A stretch of DNA of 64,000 bases from Jiella flava (GTDB taxonomy: Bacteria > Pseudomonadota > Alphaproteobacteria > Rhizobiales > Rhizobiaceae): positions 186,001-250,000 of the forward strand of contig NZ_JAFMPP010000005.1 of NCBI RefSeq assembly GCF_017349315.1, written 5' to 3'. The notes below the pieces were generated by a model, which was given only the letters and a program-made list of their open reading frames with translations, ran no database searches and had not been told where the DNA came from. Made by a program: the position numbers and the translations under genes. Each line of letters opens with the position of its first letter. The stretch's first letter is position 1. Below are positions 1-8,270 of the stretch, one piece after another.

Positions 1-459
1 CAAAGTATCCCTGTTCGGGCGGCTGGGAGGCTCAACGGTGTGAACCGTCTTCAGGCGCTGTTGCTGGGCCGACAGATATCTGGAGACGGGCGGTCGGACA
101 TAGGCGATGACGTCGATCCGCTTCACGCTCGGCATGGCGTCTAGAAACAGGTCGAGTACGCGCGACGGATCCGATCGGATGAACGTCTCGGCCGAAAGGA
201 TTGCACGGCCGAATTTCGGGGACTCGCGTTGGATGTCCGCCATCAATGCGAACTGGCTCGGTTTGAGATCCTCGGAGTCCAGCTTTCCGATTGTTTCTCC
301 GATCAGGACGATCGATCGACTGTGACCGCCGCCGCGGCGATGGGCACGATAGAGGATATCCTTCGCTGCAAGCTCGTGTGCGTGGTCATAGAGCGACGTT
401 TGAATGGATGTGCTGCCGCATTTCGCATCCCCGATGTGGATGACGAGATGATGGACCAT
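1..459 (-). CDS. Sulfotransferase-like P-loop protein, 3' end cut off by window edge
   Basis: Only the first 153 codons lie in the window; the gene continues beyond base 1. The product starts MVHHLVIHIGDAKCGSTSIQ. The HIG-x-x-K-x-G-S-T-S-I-Q pattern is the PAPS-binding P-loop seen in sulfotransferase-family proteins of Alphaproteobacteria (usually HIGxxKTGTTSIQ). A later VIAYVRPPVSRYLSAQQQR stretch matches the family's second conserved block (R-P-x-x-R-x-x-S-x-Q). The start at 459 is preceded by GGAGAG at 464-469. If the family call is right, the enzyme transfers sulfate to a carbohydrate or other acceptor, or is a glycan-linked relative; the acceptor cannot be inferred. It is unrelated to the catabolic genes that follow and lies next to unusually AT-rich DNA. 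Confidence 0.7.
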   Translation of the reverse strand, partial: MVHHLVIHIGDAKCGSTSIQTSLYDHAHELAAKDILYRAHRRGGGHSRSIVLIGETIGKLDSEDLKPSQFALMADIQRESPKFGRAILSAETFIRSDPSRVLDLFLDAMPSVKRIDVIAYVRPPVSRYLSAQQQRLKTVHTVEPPSRPNRDTL

Positions 460-1153
460 TCATCTCTCCAGTGCGAAGTTAAATTTTTCGACGGCCGGCC
501 GTTTGACGCTGCTGAGATGCCGAGTGGGACAAAGCGGAATCTGGATTTTAAACGATAATTTTATCAACGATTTCATGATATTCCGTAGAGTCTGATAGGA
601 ATTTTCAGCGGATCAAATCTCTCTGAGATAACGATTGGTCTGTGATAATCGAGGATTGTCATTGATTCTGATCTGTCGGTCAAGTTGTAGATTGAAAATC
701 CTTGCGGAATTTTGTGATATATATTTGATATAATTGGAAAAATAGACGAAGTATTCTGCTTTTGTTCCGCGGTCTCCATCGGGGGTTTGGCGTCTGCCGC
801 TGCGGAGGACATGACGTGTTCCTCTCGCGCCTTTGGGATGAGGGCCAACATGGCGTTTCCGGGGGGGGGTCTTCAGGATTTGGCGTGCGGTGGCGCCGTG
901 ACGGTTGACGCCCTTGGTCGGACTGCGGGTAACAAGCCGGGTCAGGCAGAAGGCGACACAAGCGGCGGACAATCCTGCCAGCGACGCGTAAGCGTCTGGC
1001 CGTGACCGCCGCCGCGGCCTTCGTGTTCTCAAAATCAGAACGCAAGTTGCAAATTTTGCCGCTTGTCAGAACGCGACGTCTTGCGCAGGCTGATCAAAAT
1101 GGCGGCGATACGATCAACTGGCGCATTTTTGTGCGGTGCAAAAGGATTGTGGA
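460..1153. other. Gene-free stretch with AT-rich core
   Basis: No recognisable gene was found. Bases 540-760 are clearly richer in A and T than the rest of the window and hold the candidate promoter at 655-683. A run of nine G lies at 861-869. Open frames on both strands (for example minus 573-851 and plus 787-1005) have no recognisable domain and no good ribosome site. The right end holds the unidentified promoter of the DUF3100 gene and its ribosome site AAGGA at 1142-1146. Confidence 0.5.
655..683 (-). promoter_or_regulatory. Candidate sigma-70 promoter for the sulfotransferase-like gene
   Basis: On the minus strand TTGACC (678-683) is followed after 17 bases by GACAAT (655-660). This is a plausible -35/-10 pair in the AT-rich stretch upstream of the gene starting at 459. 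It implies a leader of roughly 190 bases. The -10 matches the consensus at only four of six positions. Confidence 0.3.
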
Positions 1154-1984
1154 ATGCACAGAACTCTTCCGTTCCAGCATCTCGTGCTTCACGCGCTCGT
1201 CGTCGTGATCGTCATGATTGCCGAGGCAATCGGCATCCTCAAAATTCCGATTGGCTTCGGCGCAGTGATCCTTCTGCCGATCCTTTACGCTTTCGCGATG
1301 GGGATCGCCATCAATCCGGCGATCTTCAAGGCGACCGGAAAATTGCTGAAGGCGCCGGGGACGAAGCTCGCCGGAACCATGATCACGATTGCGATCATGC
1401 CGTTCATCGCCAAATTTGGAACCACCGTCGGACCGAAGATCGCAGAGGTCGCCGCCGCCGGGCCGGCGTTGATCCTTCAGGAGCTTGGCAATCTCGGCAC
1501 GATCTTCATTGCCTTTCCTCTCGCGGTCTTCGTCTTCGGGATGGGGCGAGAAGCGATCGGCGCAAGCTACTCCATCGATCGCGAGCCCAATCTGGCCGTG
1601 ATCGCTGACAAATACGGGCTGAACAGCCCCGAGGGCGCTGGCGCCATGGGCGTCTACGCCACCGGCACCTTGATCGGCACCTTCGTCTTCGCCTTGCTGC
1701 CGCCTCTCATCCATTCCTTGGGGCTGTTCGATGTGCGGGCCCTGGCCATGTCCTGCGGCGTCGGTTCCGGCAGCATGCTGGCCGCCTGCACCGGCGGTCT
1801 CGTTGGCGTGGTTCCCGATCAGAAGGAGGCGATCTTGGCACTGGCGGCCGCCAGCAACATCCTCACCTATGCCACCGGTCTTTATGCCGCGGTCTTCCTG
1901 GCGCTTCCGCTGACCGAATGGCTCTACAAGACATCGCGTCCCGGCACGGCGTCGGGCGATCTCGTGAAAGGAGCGGCGAAATGA
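1154..1984 (+). CDS. DUF3100-family membrane protein
   Basis: A hydrophobic 276-residue protein with about seven or eight membrane segments, beginning MHRTLPFQHLVLHALVVVIV. Overall character and glycine-rich turns such as MSCGVGSGSMLAACTGG fit the DUF3100 family, whose function is unknown; I infer a transporter. ATG 1154 is chosen over the in-frame GTG at 1136 because AAGGA (1142-1146) sits seven bases upstream of it. The stop overlaps the next start by four bases (ATGA), so the two are co-translated and probably form one complex. The LysR, dehydrogenase and aldehyde dehydrogenase genes downstream suggest uptake of an organic acid or amino-acid-derived substrate. The family call is from memory of the domain, not from a search. 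Confidence 0.65.
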   Translation: MHRTLPFQHLVLHALVVVIVMIAEAIGILKIPIGFGAVILLPILYAFAMGIAINPAIFKATGKLLKAPGTKLAGTMITIAIMPFIAKFGTTVGPKIAEVAAAGPALILQELGNLGTIFIAFPLAVFVFGMGREAIGASYSIDREPNLAVIADKYGLNSPEGAGAMGVYATGTLIGTFVFALLPPLIHSLGLFDVRALAMSCGVGSGSMLAACTGGLVGVVPDQKEAILALAAASNILTYATGLYAAVFLALPLTEWLYKTSRPGTASGDLVKGAAK

Positions 1985-2499
1985 GCGACGGCCACAACGC
2001 CCCGACCCGCCTGGCTGCCGACGGGCCCGACATCGACCTGAAGGAAGAGGGCACGAGCGACATCTCTCGCGACGCCCTGCTGCTGCTCATCGCGTGCATC
2101 ATCGGCTTAATTTCCAACTGGGTCGGTCACGGCATCACGCCGCTGGACGCCCTTGCGGGGATGGCCATTCTTTACGCTACATCCGTCGGCGGGCTGGCGC
2201 TTGCGCGCTATGTCGGCCTCGGCCTGCCGAGCGTCGCGTGGGTCTCGCTCATCGCGATCCTTCTGACCATTCCGGGTGTGCCGGGCTCGGCCTATGTGGT
2301 CGGCGCGGTCGGCAAGCTGGATTTTTTGTCGTTGGCAACGCCGGCGCTCGCCTATGGCGGCCTCGCTCTGACCAGCAAAGAGTTCGCGATCGCCCGAAGC
2401 TCCGGCTGGAAAATCGTGCTCGTCGCCATTTGCGTGATGCTCGGCACCTATCTCGGTTCCGCCGTGATTGCACAACTGGTTCTCAGCATCACCGGCTGA
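1981..2499 (+). CDS. Small membrane protein, partner of the DUF3100 protein
   Basis: A 172-residue protein with a charged cytoplasmic N-terminus of about 30 residues (acidic stretch LKEEG) and four or five predicted membrane helices, starting with DALLLLIACIIGLISNW. It overlaps the DUF3100 gene by four bases. Such tight coupling of two hydrophobic proteins is typical of two-component permeases. I do not recognise a named family. The C-terminal half (VVAICVMLGTYLGSAVIAQ-like helices) resembles small subunits of bipartite carriers only in general character. Confidence 0.6.
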   Translation: MSDGHNAPTRLAADGPDIDLKEEGTSDISRDALLLLIACIIGLISNWVGHGITPLDALAGMAILYATSVGGLALARYVGLGLPSVAWVSLIAILLTIPGVPGSAYVVGAVGKLDFLSLATPALAYGGLALTSKEFAIARSSGWKIVLVAICVMLGTYLGSAVIAQLVLSITG

Positions 2500-2524
2500 T
2501 GTCGGCTCAATTGGCGTCGCTGAC

Positions 2525-3469
2525 ATGAAGCCGATGTTGGACAACAAGGCGCTCCGCAGCTTTGTCGCCGTCGCGAAAAGCGGATCCATCCGCGGCGGCG
2601 CGGAGCTTCTTGCGATCGCGCCGTCAGCCGTCAGTCGCCACGTTGCTGAACTCGAATACCAGCTCGGCGTCCCGCTTCTCGATCGCAGCACCACCGGCGT
2701 CTCGCTCACCGAAAGCGGTGAATTCGTCTTGGAGCATGCGCGGCGGATCCTCACCGATCTCCAGTTGCTTGACGAGCAGATCGCGCGGCTGAAATCGATC
2801 GATGTCGCCACCGTGCACACCGCCTGCGGGGAGGGCTTCGTCGCCGATTTCGTCGGCACCGGACTGCAAGCCTTTAAGGCGACGAATCCGGCGATCAGGC
2901 ATGTGGTGACGACGGGAAGCACCGAGGCGATCACCGCCGCGGTGATCGCGGGGGAGGCGGATGTCGGCATCGTCTACAATCCCATCGAGGACGCGCGCAT
3001 CCGCGTTCTCGCCATGGCTCGCCAGCCGCTTTGCGTGGTCGCGCCTCACGGCCATGAAATCCTCGATCGCGCGCCCGTCGCCCTCGCCGATTGCGTCGAT
3101 CTTCCCTGCGCGATGCTGTCGAAGGGGCACGGGATCCGTCAGTTGCTGGGGCAGGTCACCCTGGCGTCGGGGCGGCCGATCGTTCCGGTGCTCGAGACGC
3201 GGTCCATCGACGCCCTTCGTCAGTTCGTCGTCGCCGGCATGGGGGTGACATTTCTGCCGCGCTTCGCGGTCTCCCACGAGGCGATGGCCGGCACCGTCGG
3301 ATTGCGGGAGCTTGATGATCCGCTGCTGTCGCAGGCCAATGCCCATCTCATGGTCCGCGCCCATCGCCGGCTGCCCGGCTCGGTGGCGGCGCTGATCGAA
3401 ACCCTGGCCGCGACAATGTCGGCCTTCATCCCGTCGGACCGGCCGGCCCGCACCGGGCCTTTCGCCTGA
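2525..3469 (+). CDS. LysR-family transcriptional regulator
   Basis: This is a 314-residue LysR regulator. The N-terminal winged helix-turn-helix is clear: LRSFVAVAKSGSIRGGAELL, then APSAVSRHVAELE, then LGVPLLDRS and a LTESG wing. A periplasmic-binding-like effector domain follows from about residue 95. It lies between the DUF3100 pair and the dehydrogenase genes, all on one strand, and probably regulates both sides. ATG 2525 (MKPMLDNKALRS) is chosen because the conserved domain begins a few residues later; ATG 2534 is equally possible. A longer in-frame start at 2468 would overlap the upstream gene and adds non-conserved residues. Confidence 0.88.
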   Translation: MKPMLDNKALRSFVAVAKSGSIRGGAELLAIAPSAVSRHVAELEYQLGVPLLDRSTTGVSLTESGEFVLEHARRILTDLQLLDEQIARLKSIDVATVHTACGEGFVADFVGTGLQAFKATNPAIRHVVTTGSTEAITAAVIAGEADVGIVYNPIEDARIRVLAMARQPLCVVAPHGHEILDRAPVALADCVDLPCAMLSKGHGIRQLLGQVTLASGRPIVPVLETRSIDALRQFVVAGMGVTFLPRFAVSHEAMAGTVGLRELDDPLLSQANAHLMVRAHRRLPGSVAALIETLAATMSAFIPSDRPARTGPFA

Positions 3470-3556
3470 TGCCGACCTTTCGGCGGCCCGGCGATTGCGA
3501 ATTTGTCGGCACCAGCCGGTCTTTCTGGCGCTCAACGAAAGCTTTCGGAGACAGAT

Positions 3557-4465
3557 ATGACAACACAATCGGACGGTCCGATCGGGATCGTCGGCCTGGG
3601 CAGCATGGGCATCGGGATGGCGACGTCGCTTCATGCCGCCGGCTGCGAGATCATCGCCCACGACATCGGCGAGGCGCGCCGTGCCCTTGCCAAAGAGGCC
3701 GGCATCACAGTTGTGGCCGATGTCGGCGCGATCTTTGAGGCAAGCCGATGTATTGTGCTTTCGCTTCCGAACGGGGCGATCGTCTCACGGCTGGTGAAGG
3801 ACAATCTTTCCCGCTTGAAGAGGGCGGCGGGCGGAAAGATCGTGATTGTCGACACCTCGACCTCGGATCCAGAGACGAGCCGGGAGCTGTCCGCCGTGCT
3901 GGCGGATCTTGGCCATGGCTTCCTGGACGCTCCGGTCAGCGGCGGACCGGCGGGAGCCGCTTCAGGCAAGCTGACGATGATGATCGGCGGCCGCGCCGAG
4001 GATCTCGACGTGGCGCGAGCGATCATCGACAGTCTGTGCGCAAGCGTGCTCCATGTCGGGCCGAGCGGAGCGGGAAACGTCGCCAAGCTGGTCAACAATC
4101 TCCTCGTCGCGGCGCATATGATCACGACGCGGGAGGGGCTGCGCCTTGCCGAGGCGGCCGGCGTTGATGCCGCCTCGGTGCTTAAGGTTCTCAACAGCGC
4201 CTCGGGCGGCAGCGTCCTCAGCAAGATTCATTTCCCCACCTGGGTCATGCCGGCGACATTCGACAGCGGCTTTTCGACCGCATTGATGCGCAAGGACATT
4301 GGTCTTGCCTTGAAAATGGCCGAGGCGGCGGCAGCCGACCTCCCCTTGGCGCAAGAGGTGGCGCGGATGTGGACGGACGAGCCGGGCCTGACCGACGAGA
4401 TCGATTTTACCCGGATGGGTGATTTTCGCGGTGCGGCGACTGCGCAAGAGGAGAGCGCCAAATGA
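3557..4465 (+). CDS. 3-hydroxyisobutyrate dehydrogenase-family NAD(P)-dependent oxidoreductase
   Basis: A 302-residue beta-hydroxyacid dehydrogenase. The Rossmann motif GIVGLGSMGIGMA is at residues 9-21. The substrate motif DAPVSGGPAGAASGKL and the catalytic-lysine region GAGNVAKLVNNLL are both intact. The family oxidises 3-hydroxy acids (3-hydroxyisobutyrate, tartronate semialdehyde, related compounds) with NAD(P)+. GGAG at 3547-3550 supports the start. The gene overlaps the aldehyde dehydrogenase by four bases, so a hydroxy acid to semialdehyde to acid sequence is the natural reading. The exact substrate is unknown. Confidence 0.85.
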   Translation: MTTQSDGPIGIVGLGSMGIGMATSLHAAGCEIIAHDIGEARRALAKEAGITVVADVGAIFEASRCIVLSLPNGAIVSRLVKDNLSRLKRAAGGKIVIVDTSTSDPETSRELSAVLADLGHGFLDAPVSGGPAGAASGKLTMMIGGRAEDLDVARAIIDSLCASVLHVGPSGAGNVAKLVNNLLVAAHMITTREGLRLAEAAGVDAASVLKVLNSASGGSVLSKIHFPTWVMPATFDSGFSTALMRKDIGLALKMAEAAAADLPLAQEVARMWTDEPGLTDEIDFTRMGDFRGAATAQEESAK

Positions 4466-6006
4466 CGATTGACAGCACCAGTGCCGGACAAGGAGCCCGG
4501 ATCGCCGATCTTTTGAAGAGCTTTTTGCCACAGGCGATCATCGGAAGTTTCGTCGACGGACGCATGATCGAGGGCACCGGCGAAACGCTTGAACTCACCG
4601 ATCCCTCCAGCGGACAGGTCTTTGCATCCTACCGCGATGCTGGCGCGCCGGTGGTCGATGAGGCGATGAGCGCCGCCGAGGCCGCGCGTGCCGAATGGAT
4701 GGCAATGACGGCGTCGGATCGGGGCCGGGCAATGTTCGCCGTAGCGCGCCGTCTGCGCGAACACGCCGCCGAGATCGCCGAACTCGAATGCCGCTCGGCT
4801 GGCCGGCCGATTCGGGACGTGCGCGGTGAAGCGGGGCGTGTCGCCGACATGTTCGACTACTATGGCGGCTGGTGCGACAAGCTTCACGGCGAGGTCATTC
4901 CGGTTCCCTCGAGCCACATGAACTACACCCGCCGCGAGCCTCTTGGCGTCGTCGTCCAGATCACGCCATGGAACGCGCCGCTTTTCACCGCCGGTTGGCA
5001 AATCGCGCCGGCGATCGCCGCCGGCAACGGCGTCGTCATCAAGCCGTCCGAGCTGACGCCTCTTTCGACGATCGTGCTCGCCGTTCTGTGCGAGGCGGCC
5101 GGCATTCCGAAAGGGCTCGTCAACGTCGTCGCGGGTGCCGGCTTAACCTCCGGCCGGGCCGCGGTGCGCCATCGCAAAACCGCTCTGGTGGTCTTTGTCG
5201 GTTCCGAGGCGGCCGGTTCGGCGATCGCGGCGGATGCGGCATTGAACGTGACGCCCTGCATTCTGGAGCTTGGCGGCAAGTCCGGGAACATTGTGTTCGA
5301 CGACGCTGAACTCGATCGTGCCGTGATGGGCGCGCAGGCCGCAATCTTCGGGGCGGCGGGGCAAAGCTGCGTGGCCGGATCGCGTTTGCTCGTCCAGCGG
5401 TCTCTGCACAAGCGCTTCTTGGAGAAATACGCCCACGCGGCCGCGCGCATTGCCGTCGGCTCGCCGATGGATGAGTCGACGCATGTCGGCCCCATCAACA
5501 ATCGGCGGCAGTGGCAAAAGATCGACGAACTCGTTCAGGGCAGCAGGGCCGAAGGCGGAACGATCGTCGCCGGCGGATGCCGGCCGCAGCACCTTGAGGC
5601 GACGGGGGGCTTCTATTACGCCCCGACGATTGTCGACGGGGTGTCGCCCGACGCGCGCATTGCGACCAGCGAGGTCTTCGGTCCGGTGGTGACGGTCATA
5701 CCGTTTGACGACGAGGACGAGGCGGTGGCCTTGGCGAACAGCACGCCCTATGGTCTGGCTGGCGCCGTATGGACATCCGATGTCGGGCGAGCCCATCGCG
5801 TCGCCGCTGGCGTGCGGGCCGGCACTTTCTGGATCAACAGCTACAAGACCATCAACGTGATGTCGCCATTTGGCGGGTTTGGTCGGAGCGGTTACGGGCG
5901 CTCCAGCGGCCAGGAGGCGCTGATGGCCTACACCCAGACCAAGAGCGTCTGGGTGGAAACCGCCAGGCAGCCCTCTTTTGCCTTCGGCTACGGCGGACCG
6001 TCGTGA
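4462..6006 (+). CDS. NAD(P)-dependent aldehyde dehydrogenase
   Basis: A 514-residue aldehyde dehydrogenase of normal family length. The general base Glu269 (LELGGKS) and catalytic Cys303 (GQSCVAGSRL) are in place, as are the ITPWNAP and IKPSELTP cofactor motifs. It is translationally coupled to the beta-hydroxyacid dehydrogenase (ATGA overlap) and very likely oxidises that enzyme's aldehyde product. Its C-terminus, FGGFGRSGYGRSSG then TKSVW, is like betaine- or gamma-aminobutyraldehyde-type members, but specificity cannot be assigned. A strong hairpin follows immediately. Confidence 0.9.
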   Translation: MTIDSTSAGQGARIADLLKSFLPQAIIGSFVDGRMIEGTGETLELTDPSSGQVFASYRDAGAPVVDEAMSAAEAARAEWMAMTASDRGRAMFAVARRLREHAAEIAELECRSAGRPIRDVRGEAGRVADMFDYYGGWCDKLHGEVIPVPSSHMNYTRREPLGVVVQITPWNAPLFTAGWQIAPAIAAGNGVVIKPSELTPLSTIVLAVLCEAAGIPKGLVNVVAGAGLTSGRAAVRHRKTALVVFVGSEAAGSAIAADAALNVTPCILELGGKSGNIVFDDAELDRAVMGAQAAIFGAAGQSCVAGSRLLVQRSLHKRFLEKYAHAAARIAVGSPMDESTHVGPINNRRQWQKIDELVQGSRAEGGTIVAGGCRPQHLEATGGFYYAPTIVDGVSPDARIATSEVFGPVVTVIPFDDEDEAVALANSTPYGLAGAVWTSDVGRAHRVAAGVRAGTFWINSYKTINVMSPFGGFGRSGYGRSSGQEALMAYTQTKSVWVETARQPSFAFGYGGPS

Positions 6007-6012
6007 TCAATA

Positions 6013-6060
6013 GGGCCACTCTGTCTGCCTGCCGCCGGCGACCGGCAGACAGAGTGGCCC
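6013..6060. terminator. Strong bidirectional hairpin terminator
   Basis: A perfect 17-base inverted repeat (6013-6029 against 6044-6060) encloses a 14-base loop. It sits between the convergent aldehyde dehydrogenase and MocR genes, so it can end transcripts from both sides. No T-run follows on either strand, so it may act as a transcript-end barrier rather than a classic intrinsic terminator. Confidence 0.75.
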
Positions 6061-6111
6061 GACAGATCGGCGTCTGCGCACCCTTTGCGGAGAAGGCGGG
6101 CGAAAGGCGGC

Positions 6112-7566
6112 TCAGACTGCAACCTTGTGCCGGGACTCGCGCGACGGCTGCTGCTGGCGCAGGCGTTCCAGTGTGTGCAACGCTCGCTCCAGGGTCGCCC
6201 GGTCGGCGGCGCCGTTGAGGCAGATCCGCACCGCATCGCCGGGATCGAGCGACGAGACCTCGAAAACCGCCAGCGGAATCACGCCGACACCCCGGTCCTC
6301 CGCCGCCTTGGTGAAGGCGCTGGACGTCCATCCGACAGGCAGTTTCAGGGTCGCGTAGAGGGCTTCGCGCCGGGTGATCAGGCTCGTGGCGGGAATGATG
6401 TCGGCAACAAGGGCCTGGCGCGCGCGCGCCTCGTCGCGGACGGCAGCGATCACCCGGTCGATCGACGCAGAGGCAAGCAGCCGCGCGACATGCTCGGCGG
6501 CAATCGCCGAGGCCATCAACGTGGTCGCGCGCAAGGCGACGCCGAGGGCGTGGGCGGCTGAGCGCGGCATACCCAACAGCCCGACACGCAGACCGGGTCC
6601 GATGATCTTCGAAAAACTGGTGACGTAGACGCTGCGTTCCGGATCGAGCGCGGCGAACGGGGTTGCGGGCTCATCCAGCATAAAGTTCCAGACATCGTCC
6701 TCGACGATCATCACGTCGTGGCGGCGACAGATTTCAAGGATTTCATGCCGACGGGACAGCGACATGACGGCCGTTGTCGGGTTGTGCAGCGTCGGCGTAC
6801 AGAACAGCACCTTCGCACCGGTCCGGCGGCATAGCGTGTCCAGATGATCGGGCATGAGACCTTCGCGGTCCATGCGGATGCCGACCAGCGCCCGTCCCAT
6901 CATGCTGGCCGCCGATTTCAGCCCGTAGAAGGCGAGCTCCTCGGTCATCACGATGTCGCCCGGCCGGCTGAGAGCCGCCATCGCAAGAACGAGGCCATGC
7001 TGGCCGCCACAGCTGATCATGACATCGTCCGCCGTGTAGTTGAGGCCGAAGCGATTGAGCCACGCGGCGCCGATGGTGCGGTGCGCCGGCAATCCGGCGT
7101 CAATCTGTCGGGCAAGCAGCGACGGAACGTCGATCGCGCCGCCCCAATCTTGCATGATATCCGCCGCCGCTGGGTGCACGGGCGCCTGGTCGGGAAAGCT
7201 GTGCGACAGATCGACGAACGGGGCGCGATGGGAGTGATCCCACAGCGAGCGCGGTCCGTCCGACGCCTCGCTATGTTTGATGAAGCTGCCCCGTCCGACC
7301 TCGGCGGAGATCAAGCCCGCTGCCTGCATGGTGGAATAGGCGCGCCCAACGGTGCCGATGTTGACTGCCAGGTGCCGTGCGAGATCGCGCTGCGCCGGGA
7401 GCCGATCGCCGGGCTTCAGGCTGCCGTTGTCCAGCGCGAGATCGATTGCCTTGACGATCGCCAGATAACGTGGGCCGGCCATTGCGGCGATCGGCGCGGT
7501 CCAGTCCAATCGCTCCGGCGCCAATCCCGTCGAGGACTGAGAAGGCTTCTGAATTGTCATGGTCAT
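6112..7566 (-). CDS. MocR/PdxR-type GntR regulator with aminotransferase-fold domain
   Basis: A 484-residue chimera. Residues about 30-100 form a GntR winged helix (LKPGDRLPAQRDLARHLAVNIGTVGRAYSTMQAAGL). The rest is a fold-type-I aminotransferase domain that should bind PLP: HNPTT at 261-265, VEDDVW near 288-293, and Lys320 in SFSKIIGPGLRVG. MocR proteins sense PLP adducts of amino compounds and usually control divergent genes. This one is divergent from the RidA/ABC operon and is its likely regulator. Three in-frame starts (GTG 7572, ATG 7566, ATG 7560) lie close together and none has a strong ribosome site. Confidence 0.9.
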   Translation of the reverse strand: MTMTIQKPSQSSTGLAPERLDWTAPIAAMAGPRYLAIVKAIDLALDNGSLKPGDRLPAQRDLARHLAVNIGTVGRAYSTMQAAGLISAEVGRGSFIKHSEASDGPRSLWDHSHRAPFVDLSHSFPDQAPVHPAAADIMQDWGGAIDVPSLLARQIDAGLPAHRTIGAAWLNRFGLNYTADDVMISCGGQHGLVLAMAALSRPGDIVMTEELAFYGLKSAASMMGRALVGIRMDREGLMPDHLDTLCRRTGAKVLFCTPTLHNPTTAVMSLSRRHEILEICRRHDVMIVEDDVWNFMLDEPATPFAALDPERSVYVTSFSKIIGPGLRVGLLGMPRSAAHALGVALRATTLMASAIAAEHVARLLASASIDRVIAAVRDEARARQALVADIIPATSLITRREALYATLKLPVGWTSSAFTKAAEDRGVGVIPLAVFEVSSLDPGDAVRICLNGAADRATLERALHTLERLRQQQPSRESRHKVAV

Positions 7567-7673
7567 TGTCACGGAGGATGGGGATCATGGGTCAATTCTT
7601 TGGCATATTGTCCGATTATCATCCATCAGCATAGGCTCATCGTAAAAAATTTGCCTGATTGTCTTGGTTTTGC

Positions 7674-7696
7674 GTACATGGCCAATTGGCCCGTAC
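7674..7696. promoter_or_regulatory. Candidate MocR operator
   Basis: In the 171-base divergent region between MocR and RidA, a perfect 12-base palindrome GGCCAATTGGCC (7680-7691) is flanked by GTAC on both sides (7674-7677 and 7693-7696). Its position just upstream of the RidA start fits a regulator site. Binding by the neighbouring MocR protein is inference. Confidence 0.4.
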
Positions 7697-7737
7697 CTTG
7701 CAATGATCGGGGCAAGGGTCTGTCGAAGGATTTCATG

Positions 7738-8172
7738 ATGTCGTCACCGCTCAACGAGGCCAATTTGGGACCGCTCTTCCATATGATCACCGGCGGGCCG
7801 AAGCCGGTCGCCCCGTTTAGCCACGCGGTGGAAAGCGATGGTCTGATTTTCGTGACCGGTCAGATGCCGGATTCCCCCGAGCACCCCGGTGTTCTGCCGG
7901 ATGGCATCGCGGCGCAGACGCGAAACGTCATGGCCAATCTGCAGCTTGTCCTCGAAGGTCTCGGTCTCGGTTTTGAGCATGTGCTGATGGCGCGGGCCTA
8001 TCTGACGCATTTTGCCGAAGATTATGCCGTCTTCAACGCGACCTATCAGACCTATTTCGATCCGGCCCGGCGCCCGGCGCGCACCTGTATCGGGGTGACC
8101 GATCTTGCTTATCAGGCTCGGATCGAGATTGATCTTTTTGCTCGTCGACCCGCCGAATTGAGCAGTCGATAG
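7738..8172 (+). CDS. RidA-family reactive imine deaminase (first copy)
   Basis: A 144-residue YjgF/YER057c/UK114 protein. The key arginine that holds the substrate carboxylate in RidA is present (Arg115 in PARTCIGV), and Glu130 in IEIDLF matches the catalytic glutamate. It should hydrolyse enamine or imine intermediates released by an amine oxidase or PLP enzyme. ATG 7738 is chosen because AAGGA (7726-7730) lies seven bases upstream; ATG 7735 is also in frame. It is the first gene downstream of the MocR operator and heads the ABC importer operon. Confidence 0.88.
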   Translation: MSSPLNEANLGPLFHMITGGPKPVAPFSHAVESDGLIFVTGQMPDSPEHPGVLPDGIAAQTRNVMANLQLVLEGLGLGFEHVLMARAYLTHFAEDYAVFNATYQTYFDPARRPARTCIGVTDLAYQARIEIDLFARRPAELSSR

Positions 8173-8270
8173 GGCCGCGTTTGCGGCATCGCCGGTGTAA
8201 CCGGCAAGCGCTTAGGATAACCCATTCGTCCCCCATTTTCCTCTCTCAGCCCAGCCTATGGAGAACACGC

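Noticed and set aside
573-851. 92-residue minus-strand open frame in the AT-rich stretch
   Set aside because: No domain, a composition change halfway along, and no convincing ribosome site. It is more likely noncoding upstream DNA.
6844-7737. Long plus-strand extension upstream of the first RidA
   Set aside because: It is antisense to MocR and has no homology. RidA begins at 7738 with its own ribosome site.
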